Shown piece by piece: positions 24,496 through 36,186 of a stretch of 64,000 bases of DNA (positions are counted from its first letter, which is position 1; the number at the start of each line of letters is the position of its first letter). A program made the translations under genes and the position numbers. Under the pieces are notes generated by a model, which saw nothing but the letters and a program-made list of their open reading frames with translations, ran no database searches and was not told the origin of the DNA. Source of the DNA: Gracilaria gracilis (lineage: Eukaryota > Rhodophyta > Florideophyceae > Gracilariales > Gracilariaceae); assembly GCA_030374805.1 (NCBI GenBank), contig JARGSG010000027.1, positions 620,001-684,000 on the forward strand, read 5' to 3'.

Positions 24496-25597
24496 TTTTG
24501 GCGAGGGTCGCGCAGAATTTGGCAAGGGTCGTCCAGTAAATTATTTGGAAAATCACCTTGTGCTGCTTCTCAAAATTTTGCCGGAAATTTTTTGGGTCGC
24601 TCACTATTGGTCCGCAGGAAATACTCCGTGGTATTCCGGTCGCGCTAGTTTGCTCTTCCAGGATTAACTGCGCAGTTTTCCACCAAGCACAGTTTCTGTT
24701 TCCACATTGGGTGCACATTAAACGTCTCAATAAGTGGAATACTCGCATCCACCCTATGGAATAGTAGCGCTAGTTCCGACGCTTCCTATTCAACCAGAGT
24801 TTCCTTTATTTGTATCTATTAACCTATCTGATGCCTATCGTGATCGCTATTCTAATCCCTATTCACTACATTAGCAGAGCTCTATTCAATGGCATCGGCG
24901 ACCGTCAACCTCACCAGGTTCCGCATCGTTTCAGCAATATTAGTAGTTGGTTCAGAAGTATGAAGCGTGGAAAAATAACCCTACCAAAGAACCCAAACGT
25001 CCGCATCTTAGCAAAAGGAGATTCTCCGAAATGGTTCGTACAACTTCCTAATCGCATGATGTCCGACATCATGCGATTAGGAAGTGAAAAAACTGTTTCG
25101 GAAATCGTCAATCATGTTTTGCGCACCGCGCGCGAGAAATTGAACGCGAAACGGAGTAGATATCGCCTTCGTCGAAGCGCAATGGGAAAACGTAGTCAGC
25201 TTCAGATGTAAAAGGGAGAAAACGTCGTTTTTAAACGTACCAGAAGCCAATGACCTACATCAGCATCAACTGGGACGCTGGTTTGGACGACGATCCAGTT
25301 TATGGAGGAGGCGAGGCCACAGAGAATTTTGCGCGTCGTAGGCCGAGATCGGACAAGTATACAGATATATCGTTGTCAATCCACAGAATTATTTTCAGTG
25401 GTGGTAATCAGGGTTGAACTCTGGCGTCAAGATCGACGTGTCCTTGCGTTCCCATTTTGAACGAAAGCGCGTGATTTAAAATCAAATCTATTCTCCACCC
25501 CTTCCTCTGTCCTTAGCATCCTCCCCACCGTCCTTCCGTCTTCGGCTTCTCTTCCGTGCTTGTTCCGTTCCTCTTCTCTCAGCCCTTTTCCTCCATT
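24496..25597. other. No recognisable gene; contains a perfect 21 bp-arm palindrome
   Basis: The sequence switches abruptly from chromovirus RT to unrelated DNA at about 24495. A plus-strand ORF at 24810-25211 has no recognisable motif and overlaps the palindrome at 25043-25085. A pyrimidine-rich stretch (about 25490-25595) precedes the Plavaka-like transposase start and may be its leader. Confidence 0.4.
25043..25085. repeat. Perfect inverted repeat, 21 bp arms, 1 nt spacer
   Basis: The left arm 25043-25063 (ACTTCCTAATCGCATGATGT plus C) is the exact reverse complement of 25065-25085, with a single C between. As RNA or single strand it would form a near loop-less hairpin. No adjacent terminal repeats explain it. 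Confidence 0.9.
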
Positions 25598-28500
25598 ATG
25601 GTTTAGTACTGCAGGAACAAACAGCACGGTTGTCCGTTCATGGCGCGAGGAGTGTTTTTGCTTCAGAGACACGTCAGTCAGTGTCCTCACCGTGACAAAG
25701 CCATTACATATGGTGAGCACAGCATTCGACGGAGCAAGCGTTTCAAGTTATCTGCCCCATCTCCAAACCCTTGTTCTTCGGAAACCGTTACAGCTCGCTG
25801 CCGTACTGCCGAGTCTTTCTCTCCCAAAGAAAAAGAGGTCTCCATTCCACCGGAACCTCCGGAACCAGACCGAATTGAGTCGAGTTCTAAACCTCCGTCA
25901 TCCTCTCTCCCACCCTTTGAAACCTCAATTAGAAACGACTCTACTCCTCCACCTTCCGAAGAGTCGCTCGACGCTCTTCACATTGATTATCTTACCGTCT
26001 GTTTCGCTTCCGTAGCCTCCAACCTTGGTCACCGCGAGGCAGACGAGCTCATTGGTCTTCTTCGGAACCCCCGCTTCTCCCAGAAGCGCTTCAACGAAAC
26101 CATTACCAGTTCCGAGCGCTGTATGGAACTCAAGAACGCTATCTTCGAACGATATGCTTCCAACGATGGATTCAAACGAAGCTCTATCTCCCCACTAGGA
26201 TGTAAGTTCAGCGCCACCCTCTACACGAGAGACCCTATTGAGACCCTCCTCAAGCAGCTCCAGTTGGCCAACAGCGAAAAAAACTTCTTCCATCCTATCA
26301 CCCAGACCGACTCCGCTAAAATTTTCCATCCCATGTCCACAACTCTCGCAAGAGACGCCAGCTCCAAGCTGAAGGAAGTGGTCATGGGCTCCTTGGATAA
26401 TAGAATAGTTTGGCATACTCAAGAAATAAGTTTCCGTGAATCTTTCGTAGGTCTTCTGCAGGTGTACACCGATAAGTCTTCAACAACTCTAAAGCAAACT
26501 TCGGTCACCGCCTATTCCCTTCATCTCGTTTTCCTCAACTTTTCCGACCATCTACGCCGCAAATGTATCCGCGAGGACCTCACGGTGGTTGCGTACTTCC
26601 CTACAGCTCTCGAAGAAGTTTTTCTTCGCATGCAGATTCCATGCCCTTCGTTTCCGGCAAATATCTCCGCGATGCGAGCATGCAGATTCTGCATCACTCC
26701 CTTCGTCGTATTATAGAGCCTATTCTAAACCTCGCATTGAAAGGAATTGGGTTCACCCGGAAAGACAAAGTTCATCGGGTATGCCATCCACTGTTGGCAA
26801 GTTACTGCGCAGACATACCTGAAGGAAAAGATATTCTGTCTATTCTTCATGGCATAAAGACCGGACGCCTTTGTCAGAGATTCCAGGTGCCACGCTCAGC
26901 TTTATCTAGTGATGTGCCTACCTCTTTCTTTTTGCGCACACAGAACCAGACGAAACGACTAAGGGAAACATATTCCGCAGTCTTGGAAAATGCAGAGCAA
27001 GAAGACCTTGAACGACGTCCCCGTCGAGCTAAGACAAAAGAGCTCAGGCAGATTCTCTGATGCGCTCCAACTCCGTATCTCTTACCCCATCTTTTCTAGA
27101 AAGCCCTTTCATCCTTCATTTCATACCAGGACCTTCTCCTTACAGCCTCTTTTCCTTCAAACCGTTGCAAAACCTTCATCTTGGCATATCAAACCTCATT
27201 AAAAACAGCCACCATTGAGCGACTCCAGTTACACAGGCTGTCAACCACCATAGGAGCATCCGCACCGCGCTCCTTCCAAACAGTTCGCACGCAACTTCTA
27301 AACCATGCAAATGCCATCCTCGCCATCATGGAAAGGGACTTCTCCGCTAGAGGCTTGCACATAGACTTTTCTACACAAGAAAAAGGCAAGTCTCTCAACG
27401 GTATATTCACCGCCGAGGGTCTACGCGGAATGCTGGAGGAAAAGAACTACAAAGCACTGGACATTTTTTTCCCATTCATAAGCGCTTTCTTTGATACATG
27501 TTGTAGAGAACATGAAACAGCACCTATCATAATCATCTTCACACAATACTCAGACTTGATCGGCGCCATTTTCAGGTACAATCTAGAACCACACTGGAAC
27601 GAAATCTCTCTCTAAGCTCTCCAGGCCCAGATTACAGCCTTCAAACAATGTACGACCAGAACATTAGCCGACTTCCACCCCTCTAGACTTGAAACGTTGA
27701 AGTTTCATCTACTTGAACATCTCGTCGAGGTATCAGACGTCTAGGAGGTATCCAATACTACGATGCAGGGATACATGAGCACGCCCACCTCTTATTCGAA
27801 AGGCATTATCTGCGAACGTCGAGAAGAACGGCAACGGCTGTGCAGGAAACCATTCGCTCTATCGACCATGAAAATGTGAGAAAGAAATAGATTGGTGAGA
27901 ATCTCCAAGAAGGCATGGCACGTGTACCATACGCTTCTCTAATACCTTCTATTCAACTTCATCGATTTACGAAGAGGGGTCGTTCGATAACCATGGGACA
28001 ACTTCGACACTACGTTATGCGGCTCTCCTCATCTTCACTGACGCTATCTGATATTAAGAAAGACCTCCAGGATAATGATACAATCTCCATTCTAGACCAA
28101 ATTGAGGAACAAGCACTTCCACCGTTCCTCAGCCTGGTTGAGGAGACGCTCGAAGATAACTACATATCCCACTTACCGGAGAAGATCAGGATAACACTCG
28201 TGAACTCAGCAGTTGTAAGAGGTGGTAGGGTTCCCGCTCTACGACATTTTGAGGCCTCGTCCAATTCTATCGTCCTAGGTAGAAACAAGTACCCTGTCAA
28301 CCAAAGGGTGTTTTCCTCTCCAGCTTTCGGACCGAGCAGGAAGCCCAAATTTTCGACCATCTTGGTCAAAGAAGAACAAGATGCAACATGGGTTGCTCAA
28401 GTAGTCGCTCTTGTTCGTGTGTTTGTTCTCGAATACTCGAGCCGTGTCCCAGAAGTGGCACTCGTTCGGTATTTTGAGGTATTGCCTCCTGCAACAGCTT

Positions 28501-28786
28501 TGAACAATGTTTTGCAATGCATATCTTTACGTTGGGCTACAAGTGATGAGCAAAACCTCGCCATTCAAAACTAAAGAGCTCAGAACACCTCACTCCTTGG
28601 TATGGAATGGTTCCGGGTTCAGCAATACAGGGAACAGTACATATAGTTCGTTCTAATTATCCAGCCCAGCCAATTTCTTCTACACTCCAATGGTTCCAAC
28701 ATCGATTCTACATCAATAAGTTTTATCATGAGTCTGTTCAAAACCCAACTGAACCCGAAGAACCCCGTATAGAAGTAGAACAGTAA
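25598..28786 (+). pseudogene. Plavaka-like (KDZ superfamily) transposase, frameshifted
   Basis: The likely start is ATG 25598 with an in-frame TAG at 25604, followed by a C2HC-type finger (YCRNKQHGCPF, then RHVSQC). A long phase to 26716 carries the Plavaka-like core: EADELIGLLRNPRFSQKRF, then RESFVGLLQVYTDKSSTTL, HLVFLNFSDHLRRKCIRE and LTVVAYFPT. It is continued by 26563-27060 (HPLLASYCADIPEGKDIL, then CQRFQVPRSAL), 27181-27615 (GLHIDFSTQEKGKS, MLEEKNYKALDIFFPF), 27915-28574, and a last segment ending at TAA 28784-28786 (GTVHIVRSNYPAQP). The order of segments matches this transposase class, in which a zinc finger precedes a DDE-like core. At least four frameshifts make it inactive. It converges on the minus-strand gene ending at 28798. 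Confidence 0.65.
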
Positions 28787-28797
28787 AAGATTCCCAG

Positions 28798-31110
28798 TCA
28801 TTCTTCTTGTTCATTGTCACCACGTTGCAATTCTCTCCTCACTGGTGTGCTACTTCCAAAACACAGCAAATCCATCTCCTTGAAATCCATGTCCCTTTTT
28901 TCACGCTCTCCTATAAAACAATCTGTAACTGATTTTATTCTCTTGCTCACGTTCTCAACAAAGAAACGTTCACGCAACGTTAGGTATGTCTTTCCGCTAG
29001 AGGGCATTCGAAACGCTACCGTAGCCTCTCTCATATCATTCCCCAGCACTCCAGTCCATTCATGTGCTGCACTCCCATAGTGATGGAACTCATTGAAATA
29101 ACCTCTCTGTATATGTTGCCGGACATCTTCCAACAACAATTTCAAACAGAGAGGTAATTACTCCGCAATACTTCTTCGCGAACTGTTTCTGCTTTTGCCC
29201 ACCTCTCGGGGATTGAGCAGTAACAAGAGTGACAACCATCAGAATCCATGCGTCTAAGCGTGCAAGTGTCAGTATCGTGCCATCCACTAATTTCCTTTCC
29301 TCTTTATCCTCAACATCATACGCAAAGAAGTCCTTCAACACTTCTACGCCTACCGTGTTTCTGAAGAACAAGTCTTGGTCGTTCGTGTCCATTTCATCCC
29401 CGTCATTCTTAGCCTTCGAATACTTCAAACGATGAAGCGGTGCCAACCTCCACCATGACATGTTGGGGGTTCCATTCGCACCGAGTCGCAAGATGTTCTC
29501 TTGTGCTTCTTTCAGCTGCTGTTCAACTTCATCGGCATTTTCTTCTACCACTTTCGTTCTTCTACATATTAGATCATAACCCAACAACAAAAACAATTAT
29601 CCCTTGTATTTAGCTTTCGCATCCCCAAAACATCACTGATTGTCTGTTTCATAATCTTCCTTAGACACATATCCGTACATACTTCTAATATGCACCTTTC
29701 TGTGAGAGAGGCCTGTCTAATTCCTTCCCAACGCACTTTTTTCAACTCACTCTGTACCATAGTCTTCAGCAGCGCATCCGCACCCCCTTCAACAGATGGT
29801 GTGAACATTCCAAAACTGGCGAGAAGCTCCACAGGATTCTTGGGAACCATCACGACACCATCCCCTTCGTTTCAAATTATCCCTTCTCCATTCTCCGTCG
29901 CTCCCTCCAATATCTCAGCTTGATTGATCCAATTCCTTGAAGGGTTCCCACCTTCAAAACACAGTTCACTGGTCTATCTCCTGGCGTAAGTTACATATTG
30001 TGATACAATCCTCGCGCATTCCCTCGAAACGCATCTCTTGGAGCGATTCGATGCTTCTTTCGTCCAGTTCGTCCGGGTTCACCGGTACGGGAAGTGTCAC
30101 TTCCCTCCTGCTTCAATGCACCACGTAAACCTTCAATCACCAGTTCTTTCTACTCAAGCTCAGTCCTCAATGCTGTGCTCTGCTTTTGCGCAACCTTTAC
30201 AAGGATTCCCCGTATCATCAAATCCTCCTCCAACTTCTTCACCTTTGCTTTCAAACTATTGATTTCTTTCAGCAAATCTCTGTGGTTTTCAGAAGACGTG
30301 ATTTCTTTCTCGACAGTTCCCCTCTCTTTTTCCTCCTCCTGCACCACTTCATGTACCTCCCTTGTTTCCTGTACTCCATCTACTTCTGTTCTTCGTGGAA
30401 CAGTAGAGGTTAGAGTTTTCTTCATTGCACGATATACTGGAGTTATTTCATCCCCTGCATTATCCGCATTGTCCACAGTGTCAGCCACAGGCCACTCAGA
30501 GTTCTCCTCTCTGAGTCTTTTTAGCCCTGACAAATCCGAGTTCCGAAGATTTCCCCTTCTCACACGCTGTATGCCGACCCGTCGGGGCTTCAAGGCAACT
30601 GTAGACGCCCTTCGCGTCGAAAATGGTGATGGCCGTGGAATGGTTGTGGGATAGCCCACATTCCGTTGTAGGTCTTTTGCAGTGGGACTACCTTACAGTT
30701 CAGAGACACGGACATTCTCTTGTTCCTCTTGTGAAAATCGAACCTTTTCCACAATATCCCTTGTCAACGAACATGCCGGTTCTCGGGCTTTCGGAACCCG
30801 TGAAATTTCTTCGGAGCTGAGGTTCAACGTTGCCAGTGGACCGCTTTGGGGAGCTCAGCGATGGCCTACTTTAACGTACATCGCTAGTGTTCCCAGAGGT
30901 ATTTTTGCGCCGAGAATGGCGGTGACCGACGGTGGGATTAGGCCTTTGGTTGGCCTTCGCTGCTGGTGATTGACGTGGCGTTGTTTTAGCAGCCACTCGT
31001 GTTGAACTTCTGTTATCCTCACCAAGTTTCTCCTTCTTCCCTACAGGCTTCTTGTGCGACTGGGTGCCACGCGTTCTTGCCTTCTCTACCATGTTGTTAA
31101 TTGATATCAA
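28798..31110 (-). pseudogene. Unidentified coiled-coil protein gene, convergent with the Plavaka-like transposase
   Basis: Minus-strand ORFs follow each other: 31110-30871 (Lys/Arg-rich N-terminus), 30659-30150 (basic and acidic, then a coiled coil LLKEINSLKAKVKKLEEDL), 29853-29569, 29596-29090 (helical: EVEQQLKEAQENILRL) and 29145-28798. They are in different phases, so the gene is frameshifted, or has introns I cannot define. No enzymatic motif is visible. The 3' end lies 11 bp from the transposase stop, so the two genes probably belong to one element as a transposase and an accessory protein. Function unknown. Confidence 0.45.
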
Positions 31111-31644
31111 TGCCCAAGTTGAGGAAATAAAACAGGGAAGACAAAGAGATTGGAGATTAAAGGGGATTCGGAGAACGGTGTGAAAGAGCGAAGGTGGTTG
31201 GACACGGAAGGTAGTATGATGAATGGAATAGTGAAATCAATAACGGTCAGTTAACAGAACCTTTGTAAATCATTGGAAACTAAAAGTCGTGCAGCGAGAA
31301 AAAGGGAGTTTCCTATAGACCTCGCAACCACTCCTCGTCCTCAGTGGGATCAGGAGTGAGAGCCCAGTCTCAATTGTACTCCGCAACCTAACTGACATAG
31401 AGCTCCTCACCAACTTCTATCTGTCTCTCAGCAGTAACGCGAAGAAGTGTATACTTGATAAGTTCGGACTTCGACTATATGACGGGTTTGGTCTCACGAA
31501 TTATCAGATTTGGGCTTCGTTTCCTTTCGGACCGCGGCAGTGCTAGGTCTTCATCTCCAGCATGGTATCCAGCATCATTAATATAGCCTGCTATACAGAA
31601 AGCAGCGGGGACAATATATACCTCGCTCTCTTTCGTATCGCTCT
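31111..31644. other. Non-coding stretch between two minus-strand relics
   Basis: About 530 bases without an ORF of note. The first part may be the 5' leader of the coiled-coil gene. I found no inverted repeat matching the far side of the Plavaka-like gene (25.2-25.6 kb). Confidence 0.4.
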
Positions 31645-32316
31645 TCACCAGGCCGGTTCTTCAAGCTTGAGAACTCTCAAACACTTGCAGTCACCATCAT
31701 CGATAACAGCTTGTATCTCTGAGGGGTAGCGCGAAGAATTTCCGTTCCGGTCAAACATGATCCACTCCCCGATACGCTTCCGCTCCATCTTACACAGACA
31801 ATCGTGGGTGCATATAGTTTGTTTATCATTCAGAAACTCTGCAGCCAAAAGTCGGAGATTTTCATCCCGTTCATTATCGAGAGATTGTGGAAACCCTCCG
31901 ATATCTGGTTGTGGAAGTACACCTCTTTCTATACGCGTACTTTGCGATGGAGAAGCGATTCCATCTTCTCGAGATTAAAGAACCTGGTACGTTAACGACT
32001 GCAAGTCCATAAATATATAAGGACCGAGCATATCGTCAGCATTAGGATGCACAGTGAACCTGGCGAAGATACCCCAGGCATAAACTGCTTCACAAACTGC
32101 AAACACGAGTCTATCACAATTGCTTTTTGCGAAGGACGTCAAGCTTGGTATGTACGGAGCGACTTCGTTTCCATCCAAAGCACGTCTCCTTTTCAATGGC
32201 TTTCTCGAAAGAACAGCTGATTTTGCAGAGATTCTCCTTTTCTCCTTCTCATTCATGATATCTGCTAGCATTGACATAAAGAGAACAGCCTCGAAACGAG
32301 TCGCCGGTCGTTCCAC
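31645..32316 (-). pseudogene. Unidentified protein fragment with a single in-frame stop
   Basis: One minus-strand phase runs 32316-31645 with only TAA at 31975-31977. It reads VFAVCEAVYAWGIFARFTVH, then LGPYIFMDLQSLTYQVL, then GEWIMFDRNGNSSRYPSEIQ, AVIDDGDCKCLRVLKLEEP. The GEWIMF...YPSEIQAVID segment resembles the beta-rich C-terminal tails of Tnp2 and Plavaka-type transposases, but I could not assign it. Likely the 3' end of a transposase gene cut off at 32316. Confidence 0.4.
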
Positions 32317-32823
32317 CTGAACCTCTTTGGGCCATTGCCCAGTCGTCCTGTTTTCCGAAGAATGTAATACGAACCTTTCCCTAAGGGAATGAAACTTTTA
32401 CTCTTCCACGAAGATATTGGTCTGTCTAAAATCCAATAATATAAATATATATAGCAATAGAGTTGTTTGAATCCTACACTAATGTCACAGGGGCGACTGT
32501 CTGGCGCGGATACCGTCCGCTCGATACATACCGCTGTATAGCCGTAGGCAAAACACGCGCATCTCTACTGACTACTGTCACGCACGAATGCTCGTGCGCA
32601 AACATCATATAAGTCATTCCTTTACAGAATAGGCTCACATGAAGTTAAACCCGTCTTCACGGGGACTTTGATCCTAGTAAGACACTTATGGGGCTGCATT
32701 TTTTAGTCACGTTAGTATAGTGAGCATTGCTGCGGATGCTCCGGAAACACCCTAAATTAGTGTGTTGGGGTGGGTTTCAATCCCTCCAAACGCATCCAGG
32801 ACCGTTGGTCTAGACCGCTCCCC

Positions 32824-32897
32824 GGACAGCGGACCCCGGTGTCGCGGCGCTTCATCGGTGCACCGATGTAGCACCACTGCACATCGGTCCGCTGTCC
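32824..32897. repeat. 74 bp near-palindrome
   Basis: The ends are GGACAGCGGACC and its exact complement GGTCCGCTGTCC. The centre is CATCGGTGCACCGATG, and the arms in between match with a few mismatches. It would fold into one long stem and resembles a minimal foldback element. Confidence 0.75.
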
Positions 32898-33112
32898 AAA
32901 AAATTAAAATTTCTTTTTGCCCTGCCGCCCCGGTCGGTCTCGAATATCTGTATTCGGGGCACACGCGTTACTGCTACTGGATATCGCGTTTGCAGAAACA
33001 TCGCAGCAGCCATGTACAACTAACTCCCGTTCGGGTCTGTTTCACAGCCCCCTGTACTACATTTTCCAGTAGCTTACGCAGGTCTGTTGTCCTCACTACG
33101 GCCCGGGCATCA

Positions 33113-33144
33113 TGGCGCTTCATCGGTGCACCGATGAAGCGCCA
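33113..33144. repeat. Perfect 32 bp palindrome related to the 32824 hairpin
   Basis: TGGCGCTTCATCGGTG is followed immediately by its exact reverse complement. Its flank (CCTGGGTCCGCTGTCAA) matches the arm of the 32824-32897 hairpin, so the two are copies about 270 bp apart. Confidence 0.85.
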
Positions 33145-33355
33145 CGACACCTGGGTCCGCTGTCAACGGCGCGCTGGTGGTTCCAAGTATGCAACCACCC
33201 GTGTTTTGCTTTTCTCAGAACCAAGTGAGGGTATGGCGGAAGAAGAATACGTCGCCGGTCAAAACGGAGTGATTGGAGAGGATGTGCGAGCATCAGAGAA
33301 GACAGGGTGGGGGTTAAATAGAGGAGTGCTGGCGAGGCATACAGTACAGTGACGG

Positions 33356-33368
33356 TTTTGGCGCGAAA
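33356..33368 (+). promoter_or_regulatory. Candidate E2F-type site
   Basis: TTTTGGCGCGAAA matches the E2F consensus (TTTSSCGC with the dyad half). It lies 46 bases upstream of the ORF at 33414, a plausible promoter position. A single match may be chance. Confidence 0.3.
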
Positions 33369-33413
33369 CCGGTCGAAACAGAAACGGGTAAGTTATTGTT
33401 TCATATATAGGCC

Positions 33414-34490
33414 GTGTACATAGGCAGGGGCACGGAAAACGAGGACGGCGTCGATTGCACCATATGGCACCGAATTCTTGCTTTCGGTGACGCTTTTGGA
33501 TTTTCTAAGATTTCGAACGGATACGTGAAGGACGAGGAGCTTCTTGCGTTCTTGGAAGGGAAAGAGATCGGAGGAACGCCGTCTGCAAAGCGGAAAGTGG
33601 CCGAGGTTGCGCGGGTGGATGGAGGGTCACGAGAGGAGGAGGTTGTGGCTGTGGGGAAGGCAGGGGCTGCGGATGTGGGCTCGAAGGTGGTGGAGAAGAA
33701 GGGGGAGAAGGATGGGATATGGAGGAAAGGGGCGGTGCACCTGAGCCTGTTGGGGATTGGGGAGCACATGGAGGGTGGAGGTAGAGCGGGAGGTAGGAAA
33801 GAGCAATTTACGCGGGAAATAAAGGAGCGGGTGAGGTTGTTGGGAGTTGTGATGAAAGAGCAAATGGATGACTGTATTGCTGAGAGTGTGGCGAAGATGG
33901 GAGGGGTGGTGTTTAGTGAGGAGGAGAATGGGGTGTCATTGGAGGCAATATCTAATTTGCGGAATGGTTTGAAGATGCTGGGAATGGAGATGGGTCGTCA
34001 TGCGGATGGGATGGTGAAATGCGTAGGGAAGGAGATACGGGAGCTGAGGGAGAAGTATGTGATGCTGAAGGGGAGGTTGGAGATGATGGAGATGCAGATT
34101 GGAGAGGTGGAAAAGGCGCGGTTGTTGTTGGTGGAGGTGAAGGGGATGCTGACGGGGACAGGAGGGGAGGTGGGAGGAAGTTGTGCCAAGGAGGGAATGA
34201 AGGTTGAGAAGGGATCGCCTGTGACGCCAAAGACTAAATAAGTGGGTAGTCGCCTGAAGAAGAGACGCAAGGAGGGAGAGAAGGTGGCAGGAGAGGAGGT
34301 GCGGCCGGGGCTGAGGGTTGCGACGTCGACTGGGTTTCGAAGCGCGGCGCATGCAGGGCAGACGGCGGAGCGCATACTGGAAGAGCAGAGAGAGCGGAGA
34401 ATGGGTGTTATATTGAAGATCGTGCTTGAGTTTTTCCGGATTGTTGTGTCTGTCGGCGCCTCATTTGCTGATTTCGCTGCTTTTGAATGA
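33414..34490 (+). CDS. Hypothetical coiled-coil protein
   Basis: A 275-codon ORF (33414-34241) continues in phase past one TAA (34239-34241) to 34490. The N-terminus (TIWHRILAFGDAFGFSKISN) looks globular. The middle is Gly/Glu/Lys-rich. The C-terminal half is helical with heptads (LGMEMGRHADGMVKCVGKEI, LREKYVMLKGRLEMMEMQIG). The extension after TAA has a basic cluster (RLKKRRKEGEK) and a long helix. The plus strand is strongly G-rich, so the minus strand shows long C-rich shadow ORFs. No family recognised. It may be an accessory gene of a mobile element, like the coiled-coil gene at 28.8-31.1 kb, though the two share no obvious sequence. Confidence 0.45.
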
Positions 34491-34915
34491 GATTCTTGGC
34501 TTTGATTTGAAGGTTTGTAGGTGATTGAGAGGGCGTTATAGCATGTTGTGTGTCTTCCGTCTCCCTAGGGACAGTTAATGATGCACCAGAAGTGTGTTTT
34601 GGCATCTTAAAATGTATAAAATACACAAACGAGAAGCAAAGGTAGTCATTCGCAAAAGTAGGGAATCGCTCAAACTGGATAGGAACGCTACTGTTTCAAG
34701 GTGGTAAGAAATCGTTCTCTCGGCCGAAGGCGGGGAGAAATAACTTCAATGTTTGATCCCCAAAGATCATCTCACGGCGCATATTGGCTTTATCGATTGT
34801 TCAAAATGCTTCTTTATATACGATGACTACTTTGACTGACTACTTGTCGAAAGAGGGAGTCAGTCGGTCATAGTCATGCCCATTTTCCTCCATAGTCAGT
34901 CAGTAACTAATACGG

Positions 34916-35761
34916 GCCTGGATATAAGAGAGCAAGTCACAATATTTAACCTTCCTCAAAATTGTACGGCTCTATTTCAATCCATGGATTGTGGCGTGAT
35001 TGCGGCTTTGAAGTGGCGTTACCGACATCAGTTTCTTGATGAAAATAATATTATCGTTCGAAGACAGGGAGGAGCGACGTGCAAGCTCGGCAAAAATGCC
35101 TGCTGGGACAAAAGGTCTGTCTGAGGGTCATAAATCACATGTTTTGGATGCTTTGGCGCTTGTGGAAAAGGCTTAGAGTCGTGTTTCGGAGCGAACGATC
35201 GCCCGGTGCTAGGTCAAAGCCGACATACTGCCACAGCAATTGTGCTCAGATATTATGTCTGTGCGTGGAAAGACAATACTATACTGCGTGAAAGATGAGA
35301 TTGAGCTAGCTGACGAACTGTGTTCGTTATTTAAAAAACTACAATTGTTTGCAGTTGGTGATGGAAATGGTTGTTCAGAGTTTTTCAGTGTTTGCAGGAA
35401 TGATGTGAAACAGTGGGTGGAGATTGAGAAAGATATAGACGTGCAGGAGGCTGTGATGTCTGACACGTGCGATGAAATTGTTGGAGATATTTTTTTGAAT
35501 GGTGTTGATGATGGCAAAGAAGAAGAGACTATTAAATTACGAGCTGGAAATGGGAATGAATCTGGGTCTGTGCAGTTGGATATTCCTGGTATTGGAGCCA
35601 TATCAAGACTGTTTTCTCCATTAGAGAGTTTGTCAGATAGCAGTGAACTAGAACGCTTCTCGATGCTACTACGTGCCGCTAAAAGAGACTTGGTGGACGT
35701 TTCAGCTTCACAAAGAAGAAAGGGCCAACGTCAGACTACTGTGAGCGAGTTTTTTCAGTAA
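34916..35761 (+). pseudogene. pogo/Tigger-type transposase, 3' part
   Basis: The first phase reads VTIFNLPQNCTALFQSMDCG then VIAALKWRYRHQFLDE, the conserved block around the third acidic residue of CENP-B/Tigger/pogo DDE transposases (LPPNTTALxQPMDxGVIxxxK). From about 35097 another phase continues with LDALALVEKA, SRVSERTIARC and VKADILPQQL, where TAG at 35174 and at 35210 replace the expected Trp of KAWSR and RCWVK. The C-terminal region ends SQRRKGQRQTTVSEFFQ. The final QTTVSEFF fits the PCNA-interacting (PIP) box Q-x-x-hydrophobic-x-x-F/Y-F/Y, a feature known in pogo transposases. The N-terminal DNA-binding part and the first acidic residues are absent. Confidence 0.8.
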
Positions 35762-36037
35762 AGATAGTCTTCTTCCCTGTTGAGTGCACTCTCGATTGAG
35801 TGCACTTGGAGGAGCATTGACATAGGGATGCATTGTATCGTGGGGTTGAATGTAAAATGCGTGAAAGACCACGCTGGAACAGAGTGGGGTTTCTTGGCTG
35901 TTCTGACCGATTGGCAAAAATTTCGGCCTTTGGACGACAAAATATCGCTCGGAATTGAACCCTAATTTTAGGCAAGTGCCCAATAGACACGACGTCGCCG
36001 ACGTCAGACTAACAACCAATCAGAGGCGTAGGTTCAG

Positions 36038-36186
36038 ACATTGAGACCCATCACCATGGCCCCTTCTACGCCCATCCTCTCTCTGCCAATGGCTCCCCCG
36101 CGCTCAGGCTCGAGGCCTATAGCTCCCATGGGCTCAGACATATCATTTACCGTACCAATAAACTCACCCCAAGTCGTCGCCTGTGT
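36038..36186 (+). repeat. Left inverted repeat of the MULE-like element
   Basis: Starts ATTGAGACCC and contains CCCTTCTACGCCCATCCTCT, GGCCTATAG and CAATAAACTCACCCCAAGTC. It is the reverse complement of 46320-46463 apart from an 11-base insertion (ATCACCATGGC) and scattered substitutions. Confidence 0.8.

Larger units (their letters stand above)
32317..33413. other. Intergenic region holding two related hairpins
   Basis: No convincing gene. A plus-strand ORF at 32762-33352 crosses both palindromes and its composition looks fortuitous. The region contains the near-palindrome at 32824-32897 and the perfect palindrome at 33113-33144, which share a core. The 3' end leads into the coiled-coil ORF at 33414. 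Confidence 0.4.

Noticed and set aside
32762..33352. 196-codon plus-strand ORF
   Set aside because: It spans both hairpin repeats and has no domain-like composition.
33627..34375. Long minus-strand ORFs rich in Pro, Ser, Leu and His
   Set aside because: They are complements of a G-rich coding strand (33414-34490) and overlap in all frames.
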